A DNA stretch of 37,333 nt from Nitrospira sp. CG24A (lineage in GTDB: Bacteria; Nitrospirota; Nitrospiria; Nitrospirales; Nitrospiraceae), in the NCBI GenBank assembly GCA_002869925.2, contig NEWT02000033.1, positions 1-37,333 of the forward strand. Direction: 5' to 3'. Below, piece after piece: positions 9,887-18,716 of this stretch. The position numbers and the translations under genes were made by a program. Each line of letters opens with the position of its first letter. Position 1 is the first letter of the stretch. The notes below the pieces were generated by a model. That model had not been told where the DNA came from, did no database searches, and was given only the letters and a program-made list of their open reading frames with translations.

Positions 9887-10495
9887 ATGATGACACTTCA
9901 TTATCTACGACGCACAGCCTTCTTCTTCCTTATTCCTCTCCTTGTCGCCGGCTGCGGTGGCTTACAGGAGGTCTGGGAAGGGCCAGGCGCGAAAATGTTC
10001 CGGCCTCAAGCCATTGCGGTGCTTCCACCCATGGCGAGCCAATACGACAACGCGCGCGAGGACATTCAAGAAGTCTTGTCCGGCTCCCTGAATAAAGGCG
10101 GCCACATCGAACGCGTGATGTCACCTGAAAATGTGACGGATATCTTCCAAGCCTCGAAGGAGGCGTTCGATGCACTGGTGTTCTACTTCTCACGCCTGGA
10201 GATGACTGGTCAGTCCGACAAGGATTCCGCGGTGAAATTGGGGAAAGCGCTGAACGTGGACTCGTTCTTAGTTGTACGGGTCAACTCATGGGAATACATG
10301 CGCAAAGAAGGTGACAATGTCGGTCGGGTTGGCCTAAGCCTCCGTCTGGTCGATGCCACCACCGGCACGACCGTGTGGAAAGCACGGCATGAAAAATCAA
10401 GCAGCTACATGTTTTACCGGCCAAACTTAAAGGATGTCGCGAAAGAGTTGGCAGCCGAGATGATTCAAGCCATGCCCCCCCAAGCTAAACGATAG
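9887..10495 (+). CDS. GNA1162-type (DUF799) lipoprotein
   Basis: The 202-residue protein carries a hydrophobic N-terminus and lipobox LVAGC (Cys23). The segment AIAVLPPMASQYDN and later VDSFLVVRVNSWEY, VGLSLRLVDATTGTTVWKARHE resemble the Neisseria GNA1162/DUF799 lipoproteins, which have a CsgG- or TolB-N-like fold. These are usually outer-membrane proteins of unknown function that occur beside CsgG-like partners. The gene starts 15 bp after the barrel gene and is probably in the same transcript. Two ATGs are adjacent (9887 and 9890); no strong Shine-Dalgarno separates them. Confidence 0.72.
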   Translation: MMTLHYLRRTAFFFLIPLLVAGCGGLQEVWEGPGAKMFRPQAIAVLPPMASQYDNAREDIQEVLSGSLNKGGHIERVMSPENVTDIFQASKEAFDALVFYFSRLEMTGQSDKDSAVKLGKALNVDSFLVVRVNSWEYMRKEGDNVGRVGLSLRLVDATTGTTVWKARHEKSSSYMFYRPNLKDVAKELAAEMIQAMPPQAKR

Positions 10496-11060
10496 CCCCT
10501 GCCTCCTGTTCATTTGAACCATCTCGTATTTGTAGCTCGTGTGATGTGGCCTGTGTATGTGATTGAACGAGCCTGCATTATTAGCGTTCTACAATTGGCA
10601 GTAATTTCATGAGAGGCTGTGCTATCGCAGCCAGAGAAGTTCGAGCGACAGGCTGATAACTCATAGACCACGGGTTCGTCACGTGACCGCCCGATTGTCG
10701 ATTGTAGGGCCATGCGGTGCGATACACGTTCGGCAGGGCTAACGGATACGACAGAAAGAATCGGACAGATCATGGGCTACATACACCTGACACGTTAACT
10801 TGCTATGCGTGTCCTGCAGAGGGAAGAAATCAGCTCGGTCACGGTGAAAATCGGTGATGAGTTGAGCCACCTGGCTCACCCAGACGGACGTGACACTGGA
10901 CCGGTGGCGGTCACCAGCAACGGATTCACCTGAGGATCGCGCGGATGATCGGTGAGTGGTTCTGCAACAGGTAGTGAGATTTTCATGGGGTTTGGGTACA
11001 ATAGGAACCATCAAAACTCAAATCAAAGGGAATCAGTGGAGAGCTGAGGAGGCTTTCGCT
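10496..11060. other. Intergenic region before the toxin-antitoxin pair
   Basis: No convincing gene is present. A stable small hairpin, GGCTGTG-CTAT-CGCAGCC, lies at about 10614-10631 without a following T-run. A degenerate direct repeat of a sequence at 12801 occupies 10831-10900. TACAAT near 10999 could be a -10 element for the antitoxin gene, but no good -35 is visible. Confidence 0.5.
10831..10900 (+). repeat. Degenerate direct repeat A flanking the VapBC/transposase module
   Basis: The first 35 bases match repeat B at 12800-12834 at about 28 positions. Shared words include GGTGA and GAAAA followed by CGGTGA, and both continue to a GGACG.GACAC motif. The two copies are in the same orientation about 1.97 kb apart and enclose the toxin-antitoxin genes and the transposase. 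They may be decayed ends or duplicated binding sites of an insertion sequence. Confidence 0.55.
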
Positions 11061-11297
11061 ATGCGACAAACCATCAAAGCCCGATATCACGATGGAGTCT
11101 TACAGCCGTTGGAACCATTGACCCTGTCGGATGACGCCGAAGTGCAGGTCACGGTCGAGACGGAGGTCTCCGTCGATGCGGAAGAAATCCTCCGGCGCAC
11201 CGCGCAGGTCTACGAGGGCTTCACTGCCGACGCGATTCGGCAGGTGGAGGCCATCGCCTTGGACCGGCGGCACTTCTTCCGTGAACCGGCCGCCTAA
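11061..11297 (+). CDS. DUF104-type antitoxin of a VapBC-like pair
   Basis: This 78-residue protein begins MRQTIKARYHDGVLQPLEPL, which is the DUF104 (AF2212-like) antitoxin signature. The middle is acidic (DDAEVQVTVETEVSVDAEE), and the C-terminal helix should wrap the toxin. I chose ATG 11061 because GAGGAGG lies eight bases upstream; a longer frame begins at 10956 but lacks homology. The stop overlaps the start of vapC (TAATG), so the pair is translationally coupled. Antitoxins of this type neutralise the toxin and usually repress their own promoter. Confidence 0.85.
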   Translation: MRQTIKARYHDGVLQPLEPLTLSDDAEVQVTVETEVSVDAEEILRRTAQVYEGFTADAIRQVEAIALDRRHFFREPAA

Positions 11298-11707
11298 TGC
11301 CCCAGCCTGCGGTCCTCCTCGACACCGATATTCTTTCTGAACTCCTGAAACAGCATCCCCTCGTTGTGCAACGGGTGCGCGCGTATCTCGCCGAACACGA
11401 CCGCCTCGCCTTCTCCATCATCACCCGCTATGAACTGCTCCGCGGGCTCAAGGCCAAGCAGGCCACCACCCAAGAAGCTGCCTTTACCCTCCTGTGCCAG
11501 GCCTGTCTCATCCTCCCGCTTACCGATCAGGTGGTGGACCGCGCCGCCACGTTGTATGGTGAGCTTCATCGGCAAGGCGCCCTGCTTCCCGATGCGGACC
11601 TCCTCATCGCCGCCACGGCACTGGAGGCCCAGCGTACGTTGGTCACGAACAACCTCGCCCATTTTCAGCGCGTCCCCCACTTAGTCATCGAGACCTGGAA
11701 GCGGTAG
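11297..11707 (+). CDS. vapC: VapC-family PIN-domain ribonuclease toxin
   Basis: This 136-residue PIN-domain protein has the expected acidic residues for Mg-dependent RNA cleavage: Asp9 (LLDTDILSELL), Glu46 (RYELLRGL) and Asp99 (LPDADLLIAATA), followed by TNNLAHFQRV. VapC toxins cleave tRNA or rRNA when freed from antitoxin. The target of this copy cannot be read from sequence. Length and motifs are complete, so the toxin is probably functional. It sits just upstream of a transposase gene, inside a patch flanked by direct repeats. Confidence 0.9.
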   Translation: MPQPAVLLDTDILSELLKQHPLVVQRVRAYLAEHDRLAFSIITRYELLRGLKAKQATTQEAAFTLLCQACLILPLTDQVVDRAATLYGELHRQGALLPDADLLIAATALEAQRTLVTNNLAHFQRVPHLVIETWKR

Positions 11708-11854
11708 CCCAGGTCGCACCCGCCGATCGACACTCCCTCCGACCCCTTCATAGCGCATAGCGGAGGCCTGCCCGATGTGAACCTGGCTAGTCCAGATACT
11801 GACACGGTGTCTTTTCGTGCTCCGACAACTCCGGTTATGGCTACAACCGCATAG

Positions 11855-12730
11855 CCGACGGCGACGGCCACACACACTCTATGGGCAGACCACGCCGGCC
11901 ACCGCAAGATCTTTGCCCAGCCGAAGCCGAAATGGGTCAAACATGAAATTATTCGCCTCAAGGCGCTCATGCCTAAGGCAGGTTGCCGAATGATTGCCCA
12001 TCACTTCAATCGACGGTGGACACACCAACGGCAGATGACGGTGAGTAAGACCTACGTCGCGGATACATGCCGACGCCACCAGTATCTGATCCTCACGGCA
12101 CGGCACAAACTGAAGCATCGCGTGCCACAACGGATACTACGCAACCGAGTGGGGGGCTGCGACTTGTTTATCAAGACGGATCAGCGCGGGCAACCGTATC
12201 TCGCGCTGGCGATACTCGATCATGCGAGTCGGGCCTACCTCAGGTTGCAGCAACTCTCAGACAAGTCTTCCCTGACACTATTCCATGAACTGATCGAAGC
12301 CGTGAAACGCTATGGTCGGCCTTCGTTCTTACGCACAGATAATGAGGCCGTCATAGTGTCGAGGCTCTTTCGGCTTGGCCTGTGGATGCTCGGCATCCGC
12401 CAGCAGCGGATTGATCCAGGCTGCCCCTGGCAAAATGGGCGAGTGGAACGCTTCATTGGGACTGTGAAGCGGGAACTGGCAACTGAACCGATTATGCATA
12501 GCGAACATTTCACGAGGTCATTGGGTGAGATCCGCACCTGGTACAACCACGACCGGCCACATGATCACTTGCAGGGGCGGACACCAGCGGAAGTCTGGCC
12601 GAGATCGATGTGTTCGCCGCGAAACCAGGCTAGGGACAGTGGGGTAAGGGGTAGCGGGGTCACGGGTGAAGGGACACACGGTTGTCCGGCGAGGTGCGCC
12701 AGAAATCGGCTAGAGAAGACGGGTGCGTGA
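11855..12730 (+). pseudogene. Diverged integrase-core transposase, probably decayed
   Basis: The open frame runs from 11855, but the first ATG is at 11969, inside what should be the N-terminal helix-turn-helix (RKIFAQPKPKWVKHEIIRLK). That suggests a lost or altered start. The DDE core is visible: an Asp in GGCDLFIK, an Asp in FLRTDNEAV, and a Glu in CPWQNGRVERFIGTVKREL, ending YNHDRPHDHLQGRTPAEVW. This is the rve/IS481-like solo integrase family. The usual DLTGK-type sequence after the first Asp is DLFIK here. After PAEVW the last 40 or so residues are low-complexity Arg/Gly-rich and not family-like, which points to a replaced 3' end. Terminal inverted repeats were not found. Confidence 0.7.
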
Positions 12731-12799
12731 TAAAAAGAGGTCGGACAGCAGAAGAAATCGCAAACAGATGATCAAATAGTCGCGGTCAGATCGGAGTAA

Positions 12800-12872
12800 T
12801 CGGCTCGATCAGGGGGAAAACCGGTGAGGAGTCGAACCCCACTCCTTTACCGGACAGGCGGACGGGACACCT
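12800..12872 (+). repeat. Degenerate direct repeat B flanking the VapBC/transposase module
   Basis: This is the partner of repeat A at 10831-10900. It starts CGGCTCGATCAGGGGGAAAA and runs to GGCGGACGGGACAC. It lies 70 bp after the transposase frame. It also contains GTTCGACTCC on the minus strand, which looks like a tRNA T-loop by chance; no full tRNA fold is present. Confidence 0.55.
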
Positions 12873-12977
12873 CGCGGGACAAGCGGTCTGACTAGCCTTC
12901 GCAACAACGGTTCACGCGAGTGGGTTTGTCCTCGGCTCAGGTCTTCTGCCGAACACGCGAACGGGACACTCAAATTT

Positions 12978-13334
12978 TCATCGAGAATCGAAATTAAAAT
13001 CTATGAGGCCACCGGTCCTCTTATATAGTCTTACAATGTGATCAGGCACACGGACTCCTCCACTCATTCTAGTGGTTAGTATTGATATCCAAAGACCATA
13101 GGAGGTATCCGGCAATCTAGCGGTCTTAAGGAATCCACAGAGGTCGTTATAACTCTCGCTTTTCTTTATCTTAAAGGTCATTACGAAAAGTGCTGAGTTC
13201 TCATGGTAATTCCCGAGCTTATATTTTTGCACGCTCAAGACGTTTTGCTTGAATCGTCTGACCTGTGCGGCGGTCAAACCTATAATGCGGAAATGCTGCT
13301 TGATGCGATGGTAGGCACGCGATCTTGGAATCAT
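12978..13334 (-). CDS. Hypothetical 118-residue protein
   Basis: This family is not recognised. The C-terminal half reads as a real globular protein: SALFVMTFKI, then GLWISILTTRMSGGVRVPDHIVRLYKRTGGLIDFNFD, with alternating hydrophobic residues and a conserved-looking VPDHIVRLYK stretch. The N-terminus is basic. The start ATG at 13334 has AAGAGG five bases upstream. The gene and its flanks are visibly more AT-rich than the neighbouring core genes, and it stands alone between the mobile patch and the trp operon, so it may be acquired DNA. Confidence 0.5.
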   Translation of the reverse strand: MIPRSRAYHRIKQHFRIIGLTAAQVRRFKQNVLSVQKYKLGNYHENSALFVMTFKIKKSESYNDLCGFLKTARLPDTSYGLWISILTTRMSGGVRVPDHIVRLYKRTGGLIDFNFDSR

Positions 13335-13493
13335 GGCTGCCTCTTAATCTCATCTGCAATTTTTCAGAGTTCTTGGTATGACAGGTTATCTGAGAGAAAA
13401 CAAATGGGTCGGGAGTCTTTGTTTGAGCCAATGCGAAGCGAATGACACTGCGTGTCCGATCCTCGTCTGAAAGCCCTCATACCATATGGCAGA

Positions 13494-13512
13494 TTTTTCA
13501 GCATGCTGCTAG
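13494..13512 (-). repeat. Solo terminus of the intergenic repeat at the trpA stop
   Basis: On the minus strand this reads TAGCAGCATGCTGAAAAA, one end of the repeat family, with no matching second end nearby. The first three bases are the trpA stop codon. It is probably the remnant of a decayed copy. Confidence 0.6.
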
Positions 13513-14327
13513 CGTGTTTTCGGCTGAGCCATTCGCATAGCCGTTTTCAATGAGCGGACGAACTCAGCAACATGCTTCACCATTTCTGGTTTCTCTCGGT
13601 ATGCGGCGATCTGTTTGACGATTGCGCTGCCGACGATCACCCCATCGGCAATGGCCGCAACCTTTGCAGCATCTTCGGGCGTCGCAACCCCGAAGCCAAC
13701 CGCCACGGGAAGGCTTGTAACTTTTCTAATTTTTTCCACGTTCTGTTCCACATCGGCCAGGTTCAGCAATTTCGCGCCGGTGATACCGGTCAGTGACACA
13801 TAATAGACGAAGCCCTGTGACTGGCGAGCCACAAAGGTCCGACGCGCGGCAGTGCTTGTAGGAGCAAGAAGAAAAATCAACGGAAGCCCCGCTGCGGCAG
13901 CCGGCCCCTTGAGTGGACCTGCTTCGTCCGGCGGCATATCAGGTAAAATCAAACCGTCAACGCCGGCCTGGGCCGCTTCCTGGAAGAACCGCTCCAGACC
14001 GAACGCGTGAATCGTATTGTAGTAGGCCATCAAAACCAGTGGGATCTGGGTCTTGGCCCTGAGGCGAGCGATCATAGACAGGATCGCTCGCAGCGATGTC
14101 CCGCTTCGCAAGGCTCGTTCTGCCGCCTGTTGGATCACGGGGCCATCGGCGATGGGGTCGGAAAATGGGACACCCAGTTCAATAATATCGGCGCCGGCCT
14201 TCTCTAACTCGACGACAAGTTGTTCGGTGTCTTGCAATGAGGGGTCACCTGCCATCACATAGGTGATGAGGGCCTTCTCAGCGTGCTGCCGAAGCTGTGC
14301 AAAGGTCCGGTCGAGCTTCGAGGTCAC
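13509..14327 (-). CDS. trpA: Tryptophan synthase alpha subunit
   Basis: TrpA cleaves indole-3-glycerol phosphate to indole and glyceraldehyde 3-phosphate, passing indole to TrpB. It is 272 residues long. Catalytic Glu50 ([12 protein letters not shown]) and Asp61 (DPIADGP) are present, and the phosphate-binding region appears as [15 protein letters not shown] and VIVGSAIV. The start overlaps the trpB stop by four bases (ATGA), so it is translationally coupled. It is last in the trp operon, and its TAG stop coincides with a repeat terminus. Confidence 0.96.
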   Translation of the reverse strand: MTSKLDRTFAQLRQHAEKALITYVMAGDPSLQDTEQLVVELEKAGADIIELGVPFSDPIADGPVIQQAAERALRSGTSLRAILSMIARLRAKTQIPLVLMAYYNTIHAFGLERFFQEAAQAGVDGLILPDMPPDEAGPLKGPAAAAGLPLIFLLAPTSTAARRTFVARQSQGFVYYVSLTGITGAKLLNLADVEQNVEKIRKVTSLPVAVGFGVATPEDAAKVAAIADGVIVGSAIVKQIAAYREKPEMVKHVAEFVRSLKTAMRMAQPKTR

Positions 14328-15517
14328 AGCGTGATCCCTCGCATGTTGGCGATCTGCTGAACATCCTTATCTCCTCGGCCGGATAGATTCACAACTAGAA
14401 TCTGGCTCTTCTTCATCCTGGGGGCGACCTTCATCGTGTGAGCGATCGCATGGGCGCTTTCGAGAGCCGGCATAATCCCCTCTTCTCTGGCCAATAGATC
14501 GAACCCCGCCATGGCTTCGTCGTCGGTCACTGAGGTGTATTCAGCTCGGCCTTGATCACGCAAATAACTATGCTCGGGCCCGATCGCGGCATAGTCCAAC
14601 CCGGCTGAAACCGAATGCGTCAAATTCACTTGCCCGTCCTCGCCCTGGAGCAGATACGTCATGGTCCCTTGTAAGACACCCGGCTTCCCTCCGGCAAAAC
14701 GCGCGGCATGTTTTCCGCTCGCGACGCCTAGACCGCCGGCTTCGACACCGATCATTTTCACCTTCTTGTCCCGGATGAAGGCATGGAAGAGCCCAATGGC
14801 ATTGCTGCCTCCCCCGACGCAAGCAATCAGGCAATCCGGTAACCGTCCTTCTGCTGCCAGGATCTGCCGACGAGCTTCACGCCCAATGATGGATTGGAAA
14901 TCCCGGATCATCATTGGATAGGGATGAGCCCCGAGCACTGAGCCGAGAATGTAGTGGGTCGTGCGGATGTTCGTCGTCCAATCTCGCATGGCTTCGCTGA
15001 TGGCATCCTTAAGCGTGCGACTCCCCGCATCGACCCCTGTGACGGTCGCACCGAGCAATCTCATCCGGAAGACGTTCAGCGCCTGCCGCTGCATGTCTTC
15101 GGTTCCCATATAGACTTCACATTGAAGCCCGAACATCGCCGCGACAGTGGCCGTCGCCACCCCATGTTGGCCAGCCCCGGTTTCAGCGATGATACGCGGC
15201 TTCTTCATTCGCTTGGCGAGAAGCCCTTGTCCGATCGCGTTATTGATCTTATGGGCTCCGGTATGACAGAGATCTTCGCGTTTCAGATAGATTTTCGCTC
15301 CCCCCAACCGTTTCGTGAGCCGTTGCGCAAAGTAGAGCGACGTGGGCCGTCCGACGTAGTGCTTCAAGTAGTAGGCGAGCTCCGATTGGAAGCTCCGGTC
15401 TTTTTTTACACGAGCATATTCCTGCTCCAATTCAAGTAGAGCCGGCATAAGGGTTTCTGGGACATAGCGTCCACCATACGCGCCGAAGCGACCTTGCTTG
15501 TTGGGAACAGAACTCAT
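14324..15517 (-). CDS. trpB: Tryptophan synthase beta subunit
   Basis: TrpB joins indole and serine using PLP. From ATG 15517 the protein is 397 residues, the normal length. PLP-binding Lys90 is in [12 protein letters not shown], the ED of KREDLCH is intact, and the phosphate loop GGGSNAIG is present. An in-frame ATG at 15646 would add 43 residues overlapping the end of trpF with no homology. AAGGA stands five bases before the chosen ATG (ATG 15520 is directly before it). Spacing to trpF is about 44 bp. Confidence 0.95.
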   Translation of the reverse strand: MSSVPNKQGRFGAYGGRYVPETLMPALLELEQEYARVKKDRSFQSELAYYLKHYVGRPTSLYFAQRLTKRLGGAKIYLKREDLCHTGAHKINNAIGQGLLAKRMKKPRIIAETGAGQHGVATATVAAMFGLQCEVYMGTEDMQRQALNVFRMRLLGATVTGVDAGSRTLKDAISEAMRDWTTNIRTTHYILGSVLGAHPYPMMIRDFQSIIGREARRQILAAEGRLPDCLIACVGGGSNAIGLFHAFIRDKKVKMIGVEAGGLGVASGKHAARFAGGKPGVLQGTMTYLLQGEDGQVNLTHSVSAGLDYAAIGPEHSYLRDQGRAEYTSVTDDEAMAGFDLLAREEGIMPALESAHAIAHTMKVAPRMKKSQILVVNLSGRGDKDVQQIANMRGITL

Positions 15518-15560
15518 CATCGTCCTTCTGCCTGCTGAGGCCGGGTGCAGTATAAACAGG

Positions 15561-16202
15561 TCATGGTGGAGAGACAACTCTGACAGCGCGAATGAAGGCG
15601 CGGACTTTCTCATGATCCTTCTTGCCGGGCGCTTGCTCGACACCACTACTCACATCAACACCGTAGGGTTGGACCACTTGGATCGCCTTCGCGACATTCT
15701 CCGGGGTTAGCCCCCCTGCCAGCAGCACACTCGCAGCCTTGGCCACCTCTGCTGCAAGTTGCCAATCGATCACCTGTCCAGTCCCTCCGTAGGACTGATC
15801 GGAAAAGGCGTCTAGTACGAACCCTCGAACGCCAGCCCGTCCACGAAACTCTGCTAAGGCGAGAAATGTGCTCCGATCCTTCACGCGCAACGCTTTGAGA
15901 ACCGTGCGGCCTAATTCTTTGCAATAGATCGCCGATTCATTTCCGTGTAACTGTGCCATGGCGAGTCCACAGTCGTCCATCAGGTGACGAACGACCTGTT
16001 GCTCTTCGTCTACAAACACGCCCACTGGTATCACCAACGGAGGTAGGCTCATCACGATCTGACGAGCCAACGCAGGTTCGATGTATCGTGGGCTCTTCCG
16101 ATAGAAGACGAATCCTACAGCATCGGCCCCCGCCTCAACTGCCACAGCAGCATCCTCAGCGTTGGTGATCCCACATATTTTAACTTTGGGCATAGCGGCC
16201 AT
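15561..16202 (-). CDS. trpF: Phosphoribosylanthranilate isomerase
   Basis: TrpF converts N-(5-phosphoribosyl)anthranilate to the carboxyphenylamino deoxyribulose phosphate. From ATG 16202 it has 213 residues. The N-terminus [15 protein letters not shown] carries the catalytic Cys, VFVDE carries the catalytic Asp region, and [11 protein letters not shown] plus GVDVSSGVE bind phosphate. An ATG three codons later (16193) may be the true start. The longer frame to 16313 overlaps trpC and is rejected. Only one base separates it from the trpC stop. Confidence 0.95.
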   Translation of the reverse strand: MAAMPKVKICGITNAEDAAVAVEAGADAVGFVFYRKSPRYIEPALARQIVMSLPPLVIPVGVFVDEEQQVVRHLMDDCGLAMAQLHGNESAIYCKELGRTVLKALRVKDRSTFLALAEFRGRAGVRGFVLDAFSDQSYGGTGQVIDWQLAAEVAKAASVLLAGGLTPENVAKAIQVVQPYGVDVSSGVEQAPGKKDHEKVRAFIRAVRVVSPP

Positions 16203-16203
16203 T

Positions 16204-17025
16204 TTACGCGTGCGATGAGACCGGCACTCCCCGCAACTCACGAATCTTCGCGGACATGTCTTCCGCACGAATGAGCGATTCTCCAACGAGCATGGCATGG
16301 ATGCCGGCTTCAACCAACTGCATCACATCGGCACGCTGGCGAATGCCGCTTTCGCTGACAATCAGTTTGCCGGCTGGAATCCGTTTTGCCAAACGCAGCG
16401 TAACCCCCAGATCGGTCGTGAACGTCTTCAAATCTCGGTTGTTGATGCCGATCAGTCTCGCATCAGGGAGCCATTCCAATACCCTATCGAGTTCGCGCTC
16501 ATGATGGGTTTCTACGAGCACATCCAAGCCGAGCCCCCTGGCGAACGCGTAGAAATCAATCAATTGCTGCCGTTCAAGCGCGGCAACGATCAAGAGGACC
16601 GCATCGGCCCCATAGGCTCGCGCTTCGTAAAACTGGACTTCATCAACCATGAACTCTTTGTTCAATGCAGGTAATGGAACCGAACGTTTGATCTCACGGA
16701 GGTAGTCAAGGCTACCCTGGAAAAAATCTTTGTCGGTTAAGACAGACAGAGCCGAGGCGCCGTGGGCATGGTACGTCTTGGCAATCTCAAGATAGTCGAA
16801 CCGATCAGCAAACTCGGGGCGGAGGAGGCCGAGACTGGGTGAGGCTTTTTTAACCTCGGCAATCAGCGAAGGACTGCTGCCTGTTCTCGTGGCTTCGAGG
16901 GCTATCGCAAAGCCGAGCGGGGCCGGCGCATCGTGAATCTTGGACTTCAGCTCGGAAAGGTAGCCTCTGCTTCGTTTTCGCCGAAGCTCTGCTTTTTTAT
17001 GATCGAGGATGCGAGAGAGAATCAC
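16204..17025 (-). CDS. trpC: Indole-3-glycerol phosphate synthase
   Basis: TrpC closes the indole ring, releasing CO2 and water. The 273-residue TIM barrel shows the usual motifs: ILDHKKAEL at the N-terminus, LIAEVKKASPSLG with the catalytic Lys, LTDKDFFQGSLDYL, LNKEFMVDE, IGINNRDLKTF and VSESGI. It starts with GTG at 17025, eight bases after the trpD stop. It is a separate protein, not fused to TrpF as in enterics. Confidence 0.96.
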   Translation of the reverse strand: MILSRILDHKKAELRRKRSRGYLSELKSKIHDAPAPLGFAIALEATRTGSSPSLIAEVKKASPSLGLLRPEFADRFDYLEIAKTYHAHGASALSVLTDKDFFQGSLDYLREIKRSVPLPALNKEFMVDEVQFYEARAYGADAVLLIVAALERQQLIDFYAFARGLGLDVLVETHHERELDRVLEWLPDARLIGINNRDLKTFTTDLGVTLRLAKRIPAGKLIVSESGIRQRADVMQLVEAGIHAMLVGESLIRAEDMSAKIRELRGVPVSSHA

Positions 17026-17032
17026 AACGGTG

Positions 17033-18046
17033 TCAGCCCTTATTCGTCAATGCGATGAGACGCGCCAGCTTCTCCGCCGCGGCGCCAGAATCAATCACGC
17101 GGCCGGCCAAGAGGAACCCCTCTTGAAGACTTGCCGCCTGACGCCCCGCAACAAGAGCCGGCGCGGCATTCAAACATACGATATCTCGTTTTGGCCCCTT
17201 CCGCCCCTGGAGAATATCGCGAGTGATCGCCGCATTTTCTTGCGGGGTCCCTCCAGTCAACTGTTTCGCCGGGACACGTGCGAGCCCGAACTCCGCCGGA
17301 TCCAGAAGATAGCTTGAAAGAACGCCCCCCTTCGCTTCCGAAATCTGGGTCTTCCCCGTGAGGGTGATCTCATCGAGTCCGTCCATCCCATGCACGACAA
17401 AACAATGTTGCGACCCCAGATGCATGAGGACATTCCCAAGCAGGGAGGTCAATCTCCCCTCATAGACGCCAAGCACTTGAACGGTGGCTCCGGCAGGGTT
17501 GGTCAGAGGGCCCAAGAGATTCAACATGGTCCTGATGCCCATCTCCTGTCTGGGGCCGGCACAATGTTTCATGGCTCCATGATAGAGCGGAGCAAAGAGA
17601 AATCCGATACCAACTTCATTGATGCAATCGGCCACACGCTCAGTCGGCAGATCAATCTTCACCCCGAGGGCTGAGAGGACGTCTGCGCTCCCCGACTTGG
17701 ACGACACGGAGCGGTTACCGTGCTTTGCCACGGTCAAACCTGAGCCTGCCAGAATAAACGCCGTCGTCGTGGAGATATTGAACGTGTGAGCCCCGTCCCC
17801 GCCGGTGCCACACGTATCGACGACCAAAGGATCTCCAACGGCAATGCGAACGGCTTTGGCGCGCATCGCCCGCACGGAGCCGGCGATTTCGTCGACGGTT
17901 TCTCCCTTCAAACGAAGCCCCATTAAGTAGGCGGCAATTTGGGCCTGAGTCGCCGCGCCTTCCATAATCTCGAGCATGACCGATTCGGCTTGTTGTTCGG
18001 TGAGAGAAGCACGGTCGGCGAGTATAGCAATCGCGTCTTTGATCAT
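17033..18046 (-). CDS. trpD: Anthranilate phosphoribosyltransferase
   Basis: TrpD transfers phosphoribosyl from PRPP to anthranilate. The 337-residue length is typical. CGTGGDGAHTFNIST, containing the PRPP-binding GTGGDG loop at residues 80-85, is present, as are KHGNRSVSSKSGSAD and the GPLTNPAG segment. It is not fused to a glutaminase domain; trpG is a separate gene 21 bp upstream. Confidence 0.96.
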   Translation of the reverse strand: MIKDAIAILADRASLTEQQAESVMLEIMEGAATQAQIAAYLMGLRLKGETVDEIAGSVRAMRAKAVRIAVGDPLVVDTCGTGGDGAHTFNISTTTAFILAGSGLTVAKHGNRSVSSKSGSADVLSALGVKIDLPTERVADCINEVGIGFLFAPLYHGAMKHCAGPRQEMGIRTMLNLLGPLTNPAGATVQVLGVYEGRLTSLLGNVLMHLGSQHCFVVHGMDGLDEITLTGKTQISEAKGGVLSSYLLDPAEFGLARVPAKQLTGGTPQENAAITRDILQGRKGPKRDIVCLNAAPALVAGRQAASLQEGFLLAGRVIDSGAAAEKLARLIALTNKG

Positions 18047-18067
18047 GGAGTAGCGACCACTCTGGCA

Positions 18068-18631
18068 CTAGAGTTTAAGGAAGTTACGGAGGAGGTCCTT
18101 CCCGAACGTGGTGAGGATCGATTCCGGATGAAACTGCACTCCTTCGATACCCAGAGACCGATGCCGCAATCCCATGATTTCACCCTCGGCTGTTTCGGCG
18201 GAGATTTCAAAACAGGACGGTAGCGTGTCCCGCTTCACGATCAGAGAATGGTAACGCGTCGCATCGAAAGGACTGGGCAGTTGATGGAAAATCGTTCTCC
18301 CGTCGTGCTGGATCTTCGATATTTTGCCATGCATCAACCGTTCAGCTCGAACAACTTCGCCTCCAAACGCCGCAGCGAGAGACTGATGGCCGAGGCACAC
18401 ACCCAAGAGCGGGAGACGCCCGCCGAAATGCCTGATGGTTTCGACTGATACGCCGGCTTCCATCGGCGTACAGGGTCCCGGAGAAATCACGATGCGGCTC
18501 GGTTGTAGAGACTCGATCTGATCGATCGTAATCTTGTTGTTGCGGAATACGCGAACGTCTTCACCCAGTTCCCCGAAATATTGCACGAGGTTATAGGTGA
18601 AGGAATCGTAGTTGTCGATCATCAGTAACAT
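18068..18631 (-). CDS. trpG: Anthranilate synthase glutamine amidotransferase subunit
   Basis: TrpG provides ammonia from glutamine to TrpE. The 187-residue class I glutaminase has the triad Cys79 (LGVCLGHQS), His168 and Glu170 (GVQFHPES), and the oxyanion segment PGPCTP. A second function as PabA for folate synthesis is possible, since no pabA is visible nearby. It sits between trpE and trpD, with 85 bp of hairpin-bearing sequence before it. Confidence 0.95.
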   Translation of the reverse strand: MLLMIDNYDSFTYNLVQYFGELGEDVRVFRNNKITIDQIESLQPSRIVISPGPCTPMEAGVSVETIRHFGGRLPLLGVCLGHQSLAAAFGGEVVRAERLMHGKISKIQHDGRTIFHQLPSPFDATRYHSLIVKRDTLPSCFEISAETAEGEIMGLRHRSLGIEGVQFHPESILTTFGKDLLRNFLKL

Positions 18632-18649
18632 GAAAAGTACCGTAAAGGG

Positions 18650-18712
18650 TAAGGCGTAAGGGGGAAATCAGCAAGGCTCCAATCGCCTCCCCCCTTACTT
18701 CTCATGCCTTAC
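18650..18712. repeat. Imperfect hairpin between trpE and trpG
   Basis: TAAGGCGTAAGGGGG at left pairs with CCCCCTTAC and GCCTTAC at right, across a spacer of about 25 bases. It is the largest gap inside the trp operon and has no T-run. It may be a small repeat, an mRNA-processing or partial-termination site. Function is inference. Confidence 0.55.
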
Positions 18713-18716
18713 GTGC

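Noticed and set aside
12820-12850. tRNA-like T-arm on the minus strand
   Set aside because: A GTTCGACTCC loop with a stem is present, but no acceptor, D or anticodon arms can be found, and the paired direct repeat lacks the T-loop.
13203-13445. Plus-strand ORF opposite the 118-residue hypothetical
   Set aside because: No ribosome-binding site and an unnatural composition; the opposite strand encodes the better protein.
14324-15646. Longer trpB start at 15646
   Set aside because: The extra 43 residues overlap the end of trpF and show no family similarity; a ribosome-binding site fits the later ATG.
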